Of a stretch of DNA of 35,380 nt, positions 6,201 to 14,147 are shown piece after piece. Positions within the stretch are counted from its first letter, which is position 1. The number at the start of each line of letters is the position of its first letter. The notes under the pieces are model-generated. The model did no database searches, had not been told where the DNA came from, and saw only the letters and a list, made by a program, of their open reading frames with translations. The DNA lies in assembly GCA_030043255.1 (NCBI GenBank), contig JASHYB010000080.1, positions 1 through 35,380 on the forward strand, in the 5' to 3' direction. The position numbers and the translations under genes were made by a program. This stretch comes from Thermoplasmata archaeon (lineage in GTDB: Archaea; Thermoplasmatota; Thermoplasmata; Lutacidiplasmatales; UBA184).

Positions 6201-8415
6201 GGAAGCGGTCGACCGCCCGCACGACGGCGACCCAGCGCTCCCAGGCCTCGCCGAACGCCTCGTCCGCCGGCGCGTGCTCGACGTCGAACGGCTCCGTCTC
6301 GAACAGACTGCGCGGGTCCGGGCGCAGCGTCCGCACCACCGCCTCGGCGGTGAACGGTGCGACCGGCGCGAGCGCCGTGGCCAGCTGCGCCAACACCGAG
6401 CCGAGGGTGCGGAGGGCGGCCCTTCGGCCGGCCGGCGGTTCGCCGGCGGCCAAGCGCGGCCGGACGATCTCCCGGTAGCGCGCCAGGTCGACCTCCAGGA
6501 ACCGGGCGAGCCGGCGGTGCGCTTCGCCCGCGCGGAACTCGTCGTAGGCGGCCAGGACCTTCAGCTCCGTCGCCGACCAGCGCGCCAGCAGGGCGCGGTC
6601 CTCCGGCTGGAGCTCGCGGTCGTTCGGGCTGAGCGTCGCGCCGAGGGTGCCGGCCGCCTCCCGCTCGAGCGCCGCCGCGGTCGAGGCCGCCAGCTCCGCG
6701 AGCCGGGCGAAGCGGCGCCGCTCCTGCCGGCAGCGCTCGACGAACGAGCCGCCGGGGCCTTCGCTCGAGTCCAGGCGCACGAACGCCGCCCGGACCGCGT
6801 CCGCCCCGTGCTCGGCGACCAGCCCCACGACGTCCACGTCGCTGACCGTCGGCAGGATCGTCGCCTGCAGCTCCGCCACCCGTGCCCCGGCGCCGGCCAT
6901 CGCCGCGAGCAGGTGCACGATCGTCGGCGCCCGTCGGCGCTCGCTGATGTACAGGCGCACCGGCTCGCCGGACGGCAGCGGCGCGAGGCGCGCCCAGGCG
7001 CCGAACGCCCCGGCGACCGACGGCACCAACCGTCGGGCGACCGGCCGGCGCTTGCCCCCGCAGGGACAGCTCGTCGGTCCGTCCGGCGCATCCAGCCTCG
7101 GGCAGCGCTCGCACTCGAGCAGCGTGACCGCTTCCGGCGCGTCGCTCGTGCGGGTCTCGCTCACCGGCCAGGCGGTCAGCTCGATCTGCGCGACCGGCCG
7201 GTCCCCCGGCAGCAGCGCGGCGTACTGGGCCAGCTGCTCGGCCGGCAGGCGGCCGGGCTCCAGGCACCAGCAGCGGCCGGGGGTCCAGACGACCGGGCGC
7301 CCGCAGACCCCGCAGTACGGGACCCCTCGCAGGACCCGCAGCCGGGCGAGGACGCTACCGCCCTCGGTCAGGTCCCGCGCGACGAACTCCGTCGCGGTCT
7401 CGAGGTCGAGGCCGGAGTACTTGTGCATCAGCGTCAGCTCGAGGGTCCCGTGGATCGTCAGCAGCGGCCAGCCGTGGACGCCGAGACGTTCGGCGATCTG
7501 CGCGTCGGTCCCGCCGTGGCCGGGGACCAGCGGCACGACGCCGGTCCCGCTGTCGCCGACCTCCGGGACCGCCTGGATCGTACCGGAGGGCGCCGCGAGC
7601 GACGCGCCGTCCGGGAACTCGTGCCGGAGCGGGTAGACGTAGCGCCGGCCCGTGTAGGCGCGCCCCGGCTTCTCGGCGAGCACCGTCAATTCCGCGCCGG
7701 GGAGCCAAGCCCGCAGTCGGTCGATGGAGGAACGGAGGATCAGCAGACGGGCCTCGACGTCGCCCCGGCGGTACTGGACCGTCGCGTAGGCGAGATCCGG
7801 GTTCATCAGCAGCGCGGTCGTGCCGAGCAGCCGCCACGGCGCGTCGACCCAGGCGAGCGCCTCCACCGGCTCCTCGCCGGCCACCGGCTCCAGCGGGAAC
7901 CGGACCAGGAACGTGTCGCCGATCTCCTCGTGGTAGATCGTCCGCTCGGGACTGCGCGGCGCCGCGCAGGACGGACAGAGCCGGATCGGCCCGTCGCCCG
8001 CGACCAGGATCCCCGCCCGCGCGAGCCGGGAGGCGATCGCCTGCACGCCGGCGGTCCGCTCGACGGCGTCGTACGGGCGGCCCCCCTCGCCGCCGGTCCA
8101 GACCGCGAGGGAGCGCAGCAGCGGCGCGACGACCGGGTCTTCGCCGCCCGCCGGCCAGCCTTCACGACGGAGGGTCCCCTCCACGCGTCCGGCCCCGAGC
8201 GCGGTGGCGCGCGCGTCGACGTCGGCGGCGACCGCCCGTTGGGCCACGAGGACCGGCGGGTCGCCGGGGGTGTAGGTCCCTTCGAGCTGCCGCAGGACCG
8301 GCTCCGTACCGTGCCCGAGCACGCCGCCCGGCGGCGGAAGACCGTGGGCCGCCCAGAGCCGCCGGATCTCCTGTTCGACGAGCGCGAAGCTGTGCTCGAC
8401 CTCCGGCTCGCTCAC
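3289..8415 (-). CDS. IleRS-like pseudo-synthetase fused to HhH, DUF835 and acidic tail
   Basis: 1708 residues from a GTG at 8415; the open frame runs further upstream without a good start. Residues 1-975 follow the class I isoleucyl-type synthetase: N-terminal fold, a Zn knuckle (C147, C150), a CP1 editing-like domain (about 185-365, with 'AWVDAPWRLLGTTALL' and 'GTGVVPLVPGHGGTD'), further Cys clusters (368-384, 434-452), an anticodon-binding helical region (about 560-760) and an IleRS-like C-terminal region (to about 975). The HIGH site is replaced by 'GDPPVLVAQR' and the KMSKS site by 'LPTVSDVDVV', so aminoacylation should be lost. The Asp of the editing motif (D304) is kept. Then come a helix-hairpin-helix (about 1046-1092, 'LPGFGRPVAARLF'), a Pro-rich linker, a DUF835-like domain (about 1240-1380, 'AVYWLSNLARDRAIRPSDL', 'VFLEGTEYLTRIHG') and about 330 residues of Ala/Pro/Gly/Glu/Ser. 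Domain calls are from pattern recognition. Function is unknown; an editing or tRNA-binding regulator is possible. Confidence 0.85.
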   Translation of the reverse strand: MSEPEVEHSFALVEQEIRRLWAAHGLPPPGGVLGHGTEPVLRQLEGTYTPGDPPVLVAQRAVAADVDARATALGAGRVEGTLRREGWPAGGEDPVVAPLLRSLAVWTGGEGGRPYDAVERTAGVQAIASRLARAGILVAGDGPIRLCPSCAAPRSPERTIYHEEIGDTFLVRFPLEPVAGEEPVEALAWVDAPWRLLGTTALLMNPDLAYATVQYRRGDVEARLLILRSSIDRLRAWLPGAELTVLAEKPGRAYTGRRYVYPLRHEFPDGASLAAPSGTIQAVPEVGDSGTGVVPLVPGHGGTDAQIAERLGVHGWPLLTIHGTLELTLMHKYSGLDLETATEFVARDLTEGGSVLARLRVLRGVPYCGVCGRPVVWTPGRCWCLEPGRLPAEQLAQYAALLPGDRPVAQIELTAWPVSETRTSDAPEAVTLLECERCPRLDAPDGPTSCPCGGKRRPVARRLVPSVAGAFGAWARLAPLPSGEPVRLYISERRRAPTIVHLLAAMAGAGARVAELQATILPTVSDVDVVGLVAEHGADAVRAAFVRLDSSEGPGGSFVERCRQERRRFARLAELAASTAAALEREAAGTLGATLSPNDRELQPEDRALLARWSATELKVLAAYDEFRAGEAHRRLARFLEVDLARYREIVRPRLAAGEPPAGRRAALRTLGSVLAQLATALAPVAPFTAEAVVRTLRPDPRSLFETEPFDVEHAPADEAFGEAWERWVAVVRAVDRFRTERHLAPGTLVPLVALVVTDDQLGDQLRGDRSLLERLARIGRLEVGSPRTPWEGRRRQLVPVESEIQKAYPTLATQILYLLKRTPPRRPGEQETARGFSVFVQGQPHQITPSMLALVETLPDRVVPVAFGLGEMYAEVPATGAAASGGPSAVLSADAAWLVRRVGRRLRRVGPEASRALAVRIVAVDPLAKELRERWAAVAAALGVARLTIDAAPGPESVPPAVTGRTRLGTRWSVEIPGLLGRPPKSPRPAPRGGSGASRRMPIRQRPTPDGGPEVDYTDGAVIGHEDAVRALGEQLDKLLDAPLLGPSKVAIAWDAGYASVEEIRSASFDELATLPGFGRPVAARLFAKLGRDVPAPPPRPVRTPRTPPARSAPLPLRPAAPTALAVEAPGALDDLSRVSVVLPALPTPERELTSELSAPAPATVGPTSVAPPAGPPPAPTPPAAPAPLPPAPLPPPARAPPPPPPPVAPAFVSEADRAAGNLPTPPLATAPVPAAGLEVELSEALLPALQPFLEATAAGHRGVAVVRELPERIRTLVGPRPVAVYWLSNLARDRAIRPSDLRGLADLLRQGLESSGITAVFLEGTEYLTRIHGSEAVVAFLKELDRQAREHEARAWLHLTPGLLTPTELDRFVSDLGLPSPQGSTGGVAEPAPPAGAEIPAATAIEPVVLTGPDAAAEDEKGTHIATEDEPGSAPLATSEAAPGATDVAAPGGATTEETGPVAAAGPDVLPAPGAEAGSGEASPPTAEIGSGELAGAATEPGADGEAPGSAEGEAGGLAGSAPDAPKENATAPLPDAGPGDSPAPAAEAGPGDAGVSVPEAETGVMSANSPERVPESSSSAGSEAGSASPVASVSEAETGGPHAATPFVEPGEPVSPAPEARSPEEAVPVPEVSPGDSAAPEEESGAEERPVPPPKSSPASTGTESSEAGATGSADPSPPADSGAGDSPAAAPQGESGPPPDASSP

Positions 8416-8457
8416 CGCGGGACCCTGCCGACAGCCGGAGAGAGGCGGGCGCGCGGG

Positions 8458-8463
8458 AATAAA
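8458..8463 (-). promoter_or_regulatory. TATA-like box for the synthetase-like gene
   Basis: TTTATT on the minus strand lies about 45 nt before the GTG at 8415, which would leave a leader of roughly 20 nt. It faces away from the eIF-5A promoter, so the two genes share a divergent 131-bp regulatory gap. Confidence 0.35.
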
Positions 8464-8506
8464 CCCATCTCGGCGGCGGCAGGCGTTCGAGGCACCCGAG
8501 CACAAC

Positions 8507-8514
8507 CGTTAAAG
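8507..8514 (+). promoter_or_regulatory. TATA-like box for eIF-5A
   Basis: CGTTAAAG is preceded by ACAAC and centred about 36 nt before the ATG at 8547. A very similar string (ATAACCGTTAT) precedes the DGGGP synthase gene at the same kind of distance, which suggests a shared BRE/TATA form in this genome. Confidence 0.45.
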
Positions 8515-8546
8515 AAGGTGGACCGTCCCGCCGTCCGAGGGGCACG

Positions 8547-8933
8547 ATGGCCTGGACGCAGCAGGAGGTCCGCGAGCTCAAGGAAGGCCGCTACCTGCTC
8601 ATCGACGAGGAGCCGTGTCGCATCCTGAGCATCCAGACCTCCAAGCCCGGGAAGCACGGGGAAGCGAAGGCGCGCATCGACGCCGTCGGGCTGTTCGACG
8701 GTTCGAAGCGCAGCGTCGTGTACCCGGTCAAGCACAAGGTCCAGGTCCCGCTGATCGGTAAGCGCCAGGCGCAGGTCCTCTCGCTCAGCGACACCGAGGT
8801 CCAGCTGATGGACCTCGAGTCGTACGAGACCTTCCAGCTCGCGGTCGACGCGGAAGGCCGCGCCGGCCTCGCCCCCGGGGCCGAGGTCCAGTACCTGGAC
8901 GCGATGGGCAAGCGCCGCATCACGCGCGCGTAG
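8547..8933 (+). CDS. eif5A: Translation initiation factor 5A (archaeal aIF5A)
   Basis: 128 residues, normal for the archaeal family (about 125-140). The hallmark hypusination loop 'TSKPGKHGEAKAR' is present, with K36 in 'GKHG' as the residue that deoxyhypusine synthase modifies. It is followed by the SH3-like N-domain ('SVVYPVKHKVQVPLIGK') and an OB-fold C-domain ('QVLSLSDTEVQLMDLESYET'). The factor binds the ribosome E site and relieves stalling at difficult peptide bonds such as polyproline. The ATG at 8547 lies about 36 nt after a TATA-like box. It sits alone between the divergent synthetase-like gene, which itself encodes a long Pro-rich linker, and the helical-repeat gene downstream. Confidence 0.97.
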   Translation: MAWTQQEVRELKEGRYLLIDEEPCRILSIQTSKPGKHGEAKARIDAVGLFDGSKRSVVYPVKHKVQVPLIGKRQAQVLSLSDTEVQLMDLESYETFQLAVDAEGRAGLAPGAEVQYLDAMGKRRITRA

Positions 8934-9243
8934 GTCCCGCGCCCGGTCGGAGGCGCGCCGGCGAGCCGCCGGCGACATTCATCACGCGTGATTTATAAGG
9001 AGGCCCGAGCATCGAAGCGGTGTCCGAGCCCTAGCCCGGCCGCCGGGGCGGGCAGACGGTTCAGGGGGGAGAGCGACGTCCGGTCAGGGAGGCCCCGGGC
9101 CTCTCCCGTCGTCCCGCCTGACGCGGATCCTTCAGGAGAAGGCGGAGGCGCTGCGCAAGAAGCGCCAGTCCGCCGAGGCGATCCAGCGGGATGTCGACGA
9201 GCGGCTCGCCCAGCTCGCCCGACTCGGGATCGTCCCGCCGGGC
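8934..9243. other. Gap with promoter and probable unannotated 5' end of the helical-repeat gene
   Basis: The first 55 bp after eIF-5A are plain GC-rich DNA. A good TATA box (TTTATA, 8992-8997) then precedes a GTG at 9020 by the 25-nt leaderless spacing, but that frame stops after four codons. From about 9118 the frame of the downstream gene already encodes clear amphipathic helix ('ILQEKAEALRKKRQSAEAIQ'). The real start is therefore probably in this gap, hidden by a frameshift or a non-standard start codon. Confidence 0.55.
8991..8998 (+). promoter_or_regulatory. TATA box for the helical-repeat gene
   Basis: ATTTATAA is one of the best TATA matches in the window. It is followed 25 nt later by a GTG (9020) but by no in-frame ATG or GTG of the long gene until 9244. 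Confidence 0.5.
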
Positions 9244-12200
9244 GTGGCGGAACGGCAGGAGCAGCTCCGCGAGCTGGCTCGACGGACCGACTGGGAGCTG
9301 CTGGAGACCCAGGCGCGCGCGCTCCTGGATCAACTGGCCACCACCGTGCCGGCGACGATCGAGGGCCGGCGCCGCCACTCGGAGGAGTTCGCGCTCCGGC
9401 TGAGCGCCGGCGGCGTCGCGCTCTCCGCCGCGCTCACCGACGAGCTCGCGGCCCTCGCGCATCCGCCGGACGGAGCCTCCTGGGCGCAGACCCTCTCCCG
9501 CCTCGCGAGCGTCGACGACGGCCTGCGGGCGGCCGCGACCGGCCAGCTCGAGCGGGCGCGCGCGGCGGCGGTCGACCTCGCCCGCTGGGCCGGCGTCACG
9601 CCGGCGCGGCTGACCGAGCTGGAGCGGGCGCTGCCCGACCCGGCGACGGCGGTCCGCGAGGACCGGATCGGCGAGGCGATCGCCACGATCCACCAGATCG
9701 TCGCCGAGCGGTTCCCCGAGGTCGCGGACCGGCGGGAGAAGAGCCGGGCGCTCGCCGGGCGGCTGCGGACGGTCGCCGACGAGCTCGGCGCGTCGACCCA
9801 GTCGCTGGACGAGGCGTTGCACGCCGACGCGGACGCGGCTCCGGAGAGCTGGCCGGCGAGCGTCGCCCGGCTCGAAGGGGCGACCTCCCAGCTCGCGGAG
9901 TCGCTGCGGGGCAAGGCGGCGCAGGCGCTGGACGGGCTGCGGGCCTCGCTCGGCCAGCTCGCCGACTACGGCGTCGATCCGGCGCCGGCCCGCGCGACCG
10001 TCGAGGTCGCGCTCGCGAGGCTGCCGGCCGCCGCGCCGGACGAGATCGCCTCCGTCCTCACCGAGGCGCGGACCGCGGCGGAGGAGCCGATCGTCACCGT
10101 CGTGGCCGGCCTATTGGACGAGGTCCGGCCGCGCATCGTCAGCGCCCGGCGCCTCGGACGGGACCCGCGGGAGGTGTTCGCCGCGATGAACCGGGCCCGC
10201 GAGGCGCTGCGGCTGAAGATCTACTCGGAGGCGCTGGCCGCCAGCCAGGAGGCGCTCGAGAAGGTCCGCGAGCTCACCGCCGACCTGGACACGGCGCGCG
10301 ACGAGCTCGCCTCCGTGGAGGAGATGGTCGGGCGGTTCCGCCGCGTCGGCTACACCTCGCCCGGGGTCGACGCGCAGCTCGCGCGGGTCCGCCACCACCT
10401 CGGCCGCTCCGAGGTCGCGCCGGCCCGCGAGGCGCTGCAGGCGGCGGTCCGGGAGCTCGGCGGCGGGGCGGTCGCGTTCTTCCTGGACCGGTCCCAGGCG
10501 CTCGGCCGGGCGCGCGACTTCGCCCGGGCCAGCGGCTTTCTGCCGGCGGACGTCGACCGGGAGCTGGAGGAGGCCCGCGGCCGGCTGGACGGCGGCGAGC
10601 TCACCGAGGCGGTCGACGCGCTCGCGCGGGCGGAGGTCTCGCTGCGGGTCGCCGCCGCCCCGTTCGTCGCCCGCCGGGTCGAGGAGATGGAGGCGGCGTT
10701 CGCCGACCTCGGCGACGAGGGCCTGGCGACCCCGGTGCGCCGGCACCTCGCCGACGCCGACGTGACGCTGCGCGTCAAGGAGGACCTGCTCGGCGCGCTG
10801 GAGAGCCTGCGCCGGGCCGAGCGGGACTTCGGCGGGGTCTTCTCCTCCCGGGCGTCGTCGCTGGTCGAGGCGCTGGAGGAGGAGGTCCGGGTCCTCGCCT
10901 CCATGGGGGGCGCGGGGGAGGAGATCCAGCGCCAGATCGACGAGGTCCAGCAGATCTTCAACATGGGGGATTTCGTGCGCGCCGCCAAGGCGTCGCAGGA
11001 GATCCGGACCCGGGCGCAGCAGCAGCAGCTGCTCCGCAGCGAGGAGGCGGTCTCCCACGCCAAGCTCTCCCTGGTCGAGCTGGAGGCGATCGGCCTGGAG
11101 GTCGGCGCGATGCGTGCCGAGTTCGACGCCGCCCAGCAGCTCGCGCGCGGCGGCCGGTACCTGGACGCCTACCGGGCCGCGACGCGCCTCGAGGAGGAGG
11201 CGGTCCGGCGCCGGGGCGCCGCGCAGGCGCTCATCGGGCGGATCGGCCGCGTCGAGGCGTTCGCCCAGCGGGTCCGCGCGGCCGGCATCGAGCCCGGGCC
11301 GGTCGACGCGACCGTCGCCGAGGCCCGGGCGGCGGTCCGCTCGCTCGACTTCGAGCGGGCGAAGGGCCTCGCGGAGGCGGCGGAGCAGCGCCTGGTCGCC
11401 GCCGAGGCGCAGCTGGAGACCGCCAAGCGCCTGAGCGAGCTCACGCTCCTGATCGAGGACGGCCGGCGGCTCGGCCTGCCGATGGAGCCGTACGTCGCGC
11501 GGCTCGATCGGCTCCGTACGGAGGCCCCGACCGCCCCCCCCGAGGCGACGCGCGACGGCGCCAAGCGGCTGCACGAGGAGCTGGTCAGCGTCCTGCGCCC
11601 GCTGCTGGAGGAGCACCTGCGGGCGCTGGAGCGGGACCTCGAGGTCGCCCGGGGGGCCGGCGTCCTGCTCGAGCCGGTGGTCTCCAAGGTCGCCGAGGCC
11701 CGTCGCCGCATCTCGCTCGAGGTGCCGACCGGCGCGGCGGTGCTGCTGGACGAGATCCGCAGCGCCCTGGTCACGACCCGGGGCTTCGTCGACCAGGCGG
11801 AGCGGGTCGCCCGGCGCGTCCACGAGGCGGTGGCGCAGTCCGAGCTGCTGCACGTCGACGTCGGGCCGCTGCGCGCCCGCGCCGACGAGGTCGACCGGGC
11901 GCTGGAGGCCCGCGACTACCCGAAGGTCGTCGAGCTCGGCGGGACGGTCGAGCGGGAGCTGAACCAGGGGATCTACCAGCACGTGTCGAAGACCCTCGCC
12001 GGCTTCCAGGCGACGGTCACCCAGGTCCGGCGCGCCGGCGGGAACGCCTCGGTCGCCGAGAACCTGCTGCACCAGGCCCGGATGGCGCTGGACGAGGGGC
12101 GGCCGGTCGAGGCGCTCCAGTTCGCCTCCCGGAGCGAGACGGAGCTGGAACGCGTCGAGCTGCAGCAGCGCCTCGCCGAAGGGGCGCTGGAGGCCGCCGA

Positions 12201-13572
12201 GCGGTCGGTGGAGCGGGCGGTCCGGGACGGGACCGTCGCCACGGAGGCGACCGACGGCCTGCGGACCCTGCGCGAGGCGTACGCGCGGCGCGACTTCGCC
12301 GCGATGTTCGAGCAGGCGATCGTCGTCTCCGAGTCGCTCGCCGGGGCGCGGGAGGGGGCGCGGCGGGCCCGCGAGGCGCTCGCCAACGCCGACCGCCATC
12401 TGGCGGAGGCGACCGCGCTGGGGGCGGACGTGCGCGAGGCCCAGGAGCGGCTCGCCGAGGCCCGGGCGGAGGCGGAGGCCGGTCACTACGTCGCGAGCGT
12501 GCAGGTCGCCCACGAGACCGTCGAGAAGTCCCGCTGGGCGATCGAGCGGATGTTCAGCGTGCCGATCGGCGAGCTCCGCCGGGAGGTCGAGGCGGTCCGG
12601 GCGGAGGGGACCGCCGCGGAGGTCGAGCCGCTGGACGCCGTCGTCTCGGACGCGGAGGCGGCGCTGCGGGCCGGCAGCTGGGCCCGGGTCCGCACGTCGC
12701 TCGCCCGGGCCGACGCGCAGAGCCGCCGCCTCTTCGGGGCGCTGGTCGACGCCCGCTGGCGGGAGATCGACGCGGAGGCGGCCCGCCGCGGGGGCGACAC
12801 CCCGACCGAGCTCGCCCGCCGCAGCGAGCTTCGGGGCCAGCTGGACCGGTTGAAGGAGCGGCGGGACCTCGGCGAGGCGCTGCGCCTGTTGAAGGGGGAG
12901 CTGGAGGCGGTCCGGGCCCGCGAACGGGAGGCGGTCGCCCAGGCGATGGCGGAGTTCCGCGACCGCCTCTGGGTCGGCGAACGCCTCGGGGTCGACACCA
13001 CCCCGGTGATGCAGCGGTTCGGGGAGGCCCGGATCGCGCTGGATGCCGGCCGGTTCACGGAGGCGAGCGCGCTGCTCGAGCGGGCGACCGACGCCCTGGT
13101 CGAGACGGTACGGCCGGCGCTCGCCCGCCGTCGCAAGGAGCTCGCCAGCGAGGTCGCGTTCGCGGAGGGGGGGCTGCACGTGACCGTCGGGCCGGTCAAG
13201 GACCGGCTGCGCGAGGCGGACGAGCTGATCGTCGTCGGCCGGGTCCTGGACGGGGCCCGGATCGTACTGAAGGGGGAGGAGGAGCTCGGCCTGCGCAAGT
13301 CCCTCCACCGGGAGCTGACCAACCTGCACTACCTTTTGGACGCGGGATTGGCGCGCGCCTCCGAGCGGGGGGTCGACACCACCGAGGTCCGGCGCCTGCT
13401 CACCGAGTCGCTCCAGCTGCGCGCGACCGATTATCCGGCGGCGCTGGAACGGGCGCGCGAGGCGCTCCGGCGCCTGCAGCAGCAGGGGGTCCCGGTCAGC
13501 GAGCCCGGCGGGGGCGCTTCGGGCGGGGTCTGGCCGTTCCGCCGCCCTCCCGGGCCGGGCGGCGACGCCTAG
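9244..13572 (+). CDS. Giant all-helical protein of ~63-residue tandem repeats
   Basis: 1442 residues from GTG 9244, the first standard in-frame start, although coding sense begins by 9118. There is no signal peptide or membrane segment. Nearly the whole chain is Ala/Glu/Arg/Leu-rich helix built from a recurring unit: a Gly-containing turn ('LGVDTTPV', 'AGIEPGPV', 'RGVDTTEV'), a helix of form 'xxRLxEARxALxAG', a short turn, then 'FxxAxxLxxxAxxxL', then a third helix. Turn motifs recur at about 9223, 9402, 9591, 9781, 9966, 10150, 10345, 10533, 10708, 10903, 11089, 11283, 11470, 11659, 11850, 12037, 12241, 12418, 12607, 12790, 12986, 13175 and 13368. That is 23 units of 59-68 residues, sequence-diverged, ending in a Gly/Pro-rich tail. 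It resembles TPR- or spectrin-like solenoids and SMC-annotated archaeal coiled coils. A scaffold or cytoskeletal role is possible but not shown. It converges with the gene at 13569. Confidence 0.85.
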   Translation: MAERQEQLRELARRTDWELLETQARALLDQLATTVPATIEGRRRHSEEFALRLSAGGVALSAALTDELAALAHPPDGASWAQTLSRLASVDDGLRAAATGQLERARAAAVDLARWAGVTPARLTELERALPDPATAVREDRIGEAIATIHQIVAERFPEVADRREKSRALAGRLRTVADELGASTQSLDEALHADADAAPESWPASVARLEGATSQLAESLRGKAAQALDGLRASLGQLADYGVDPAPARATVEVALARLPAAAPDEIASVLTEARTAAEEPIVTVVAGLLDEVRPRIVSARRLGRDPREVFAAMNRAREALRLKIYSEALAASQEALEKVRELTADLDTARDELASVEEMVGRFRRVGYTSPGVDAQLARVRHHLGRSEVAPAREALQAAVRELGGGAVAFFLDRSQALGRARDFARASGFLPADVDRELEEARGRLDGGELTEAVDALARAEVSLRVAAAPFVARRVEEMEAAFADLGDEGLATPVRRHLADADVTLRVKEDLLGALESLRRAERDFGGVFSSRASSLVEALEEEVRVLASMGGAGEEIQRQIDEVQQIFNMGDFVRAAKASQEIRTRAQQQQLLRSEEAVSHAKLSLVELEAIGLEVGAMRAEFDAAQQLARGGRYLDAYRAATRLEEEAVRRRGAAQALIGRIGRVEAFAQRVRAAGIEPGPVDATVAEARAAVRSLDFERAKGLAEAAEQRLVAAEAQLETAKRLSELTLLIEDGRRLGLPMEPYVARLDRLRTEAPTAPPEATRDGAKRLHEELVSVLRPLLEEHLRALERDLEVARGAGVLLEPVVSKVAEARRRISLEVPTGAAVLLDEIRSALVTTRGFVDQAERVARRVHEAVAQSELLHVDVGPLRARADEVDRALEARDYPKVVELGGTVERELNQGIYQHVSKTLAGFQATVTQVRRAGGNASVAENLLHQARMALDEGRPVEALQFASRSETELERVELQQRLAEGALEAAERSVERAVRDGTVATEATDGLRTLREAYARRDFAAMFEQAIVVSESLAGAREGARRAREALANADRHLAEATALGADVREAQERLAEARAEAEAGHYVASVQVAHETVEKSRWAIERMFSVPIGELRREVEAVRAEGTAAEVEPLDAVVSDAEAALRAGSWARVRTSLARADAQSRRLFGALVDARWREIDAEAARRGGDTPTELARRSELRGQLDRLKERRDLGEALRLLKGELEAVRAREREAVAQAMAEFRDRLWVGERLGVDTTPVMQRFGEARIALDAGRFTEASALLERATDALVETVRPALARRRKELASEVAFAEGGLHVTVGPVKDRLREADELIVVGRVLDGARIVLKGEEELGLRKSLHRELTNLHYLLDAGLARASERGVDTTEVRRLLTESLQLRATDYPAALERAREALRRLQQQGVPVSEPGGGASGGVWPFRRPPGPGGDA

Positions 13573-14024
13573 GTCCGCGGGAAGCCGCCGACGATCCCGA
13601 CCCCGACGGGGGTGGGCGGGGAGCGCGGAGGTCCTAGGGGCAGCCGGTCGTACTCCACGGAGTGGCGGATACCGCGGCGCCGGAGCATCTGCGAAACGTG
13701 CTCGGTGATCTGCACCACCTCCTGGCAGCGCGACGGCTTGGCGAAGTACATCTCCACCCGACGCTCGTCGGCGAGCGGGAAGATCAGTCGCAGCCCGAAC
13801 GGGTCCTGCCGGTTGTAGCCGACCGGCTTGCGGTTGCCCTTGAGGTCCCGCAGGTTCTCGTCCAGCAGCACCTCCGGCAGCAGCGGGTCCGCTTCCCGGA
13901 CGAACGGCCGGTTCATCTCGACGACCCGCTTGTGGATCTCCGGGTACACCCGGAGGAGGTCCCGGTAGTCGCGCTTGGGTTCGAGCAGGATGTGCCCGCT
14001 GCGGGCCTTCACCGGGGCGCTCAC
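13569..14024 (-). CDS. Conserved-looking small protein, unknown function
   Basis: 151 residues from a GTG at 14024. This start is preferred because a TATA-like sequence lies 27 nt upstream, whereas the GTG at 14048 would sit inside that box. The protein is soluble and rich in Arg, Leu and Pro, with 'HILLEPKRDYRDLLRVYPEI', 'DENLRDLKGNRKPVGYNRQD', 'RLIFPLADERRVEMYFAK' and 'EHVSQMLRRRGIRHSVEYD'. The alternating strand/helix pattern suggests a compact alpha/beta domain, but I recognise no family. Its stop and that of the convergent helical-repeat gene share one CTAG palindrome (13569-13572), so the two genes overlap by 4 bp tail to tail. It diverges from the tRNA gene. Confidence 0.75.
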   Translation of the reverse strand: MSAPVKARSGHILLEPKRDYRDLLRVYPEIHKRVVEMNRPFVREADPLLPEVLLDENLRDLKGNRKPVGYNRQDPFGLRLIFPLADERRVEMYFAKPSRCQEVVQITEHVSQMLRRRGIRHSVEYDRLPLGPPRSPPTPVGVGIVGGFPRT

Positions 14025-14046
14025 GCCGCTCGTAGCCCGTCCCCGC

Positions 14047-14055
14047 ACTTAGGTT
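14047..14055 (-). promoter_or_regulatory. Weak TATA-like box for the 13569-14024 gene
   Basis: The minus strand reads ACCTAAGTG, an AT-richer patch in GC-rich surroundings about 27 nt before the GTG at 14024. The match to consensus is poor. Confidence 0.3.
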
Positions 14056-14147
14056 CTCGCGCGGAGCCGCTCCGGGGCCTCCAGGGAACCGTGACGGCCG
14101 TCCCAGAGGAGCAAGGTTCAAGGGCGACGCCCCTTAGCGGGGCGGGC

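Noticed and set aside
5338..8628. 1096-codon plus-strand frame
   Set aside because: It mirrors the synthetase-like gene, is Arg/Gly/Pro/Asp-rich with no motifs, and would run into the start of eIF-5A in another frame.
9223..13500. DNA-level tandem repeat or CRISPR-like array suggested by the regular spacing
   Set aside because: The periodicity is at protein level only; no identical nucleotide repeats or spacer structure are visible.
8988..13637. 1549-codon plus-strand frame beginning near the TATA box
   Set aside because: It is almost pure Arg/Gly/Ala/Pro, the signature of a +1 shadow in GC-rich DNA; the 63-residue repeats are in the other frame.
10111..14121. 1336-codon minus-strand frame
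   Set aside because: Antisense shadow of the repeat protein. Its apparent periodicity only mirrors the real repeats.
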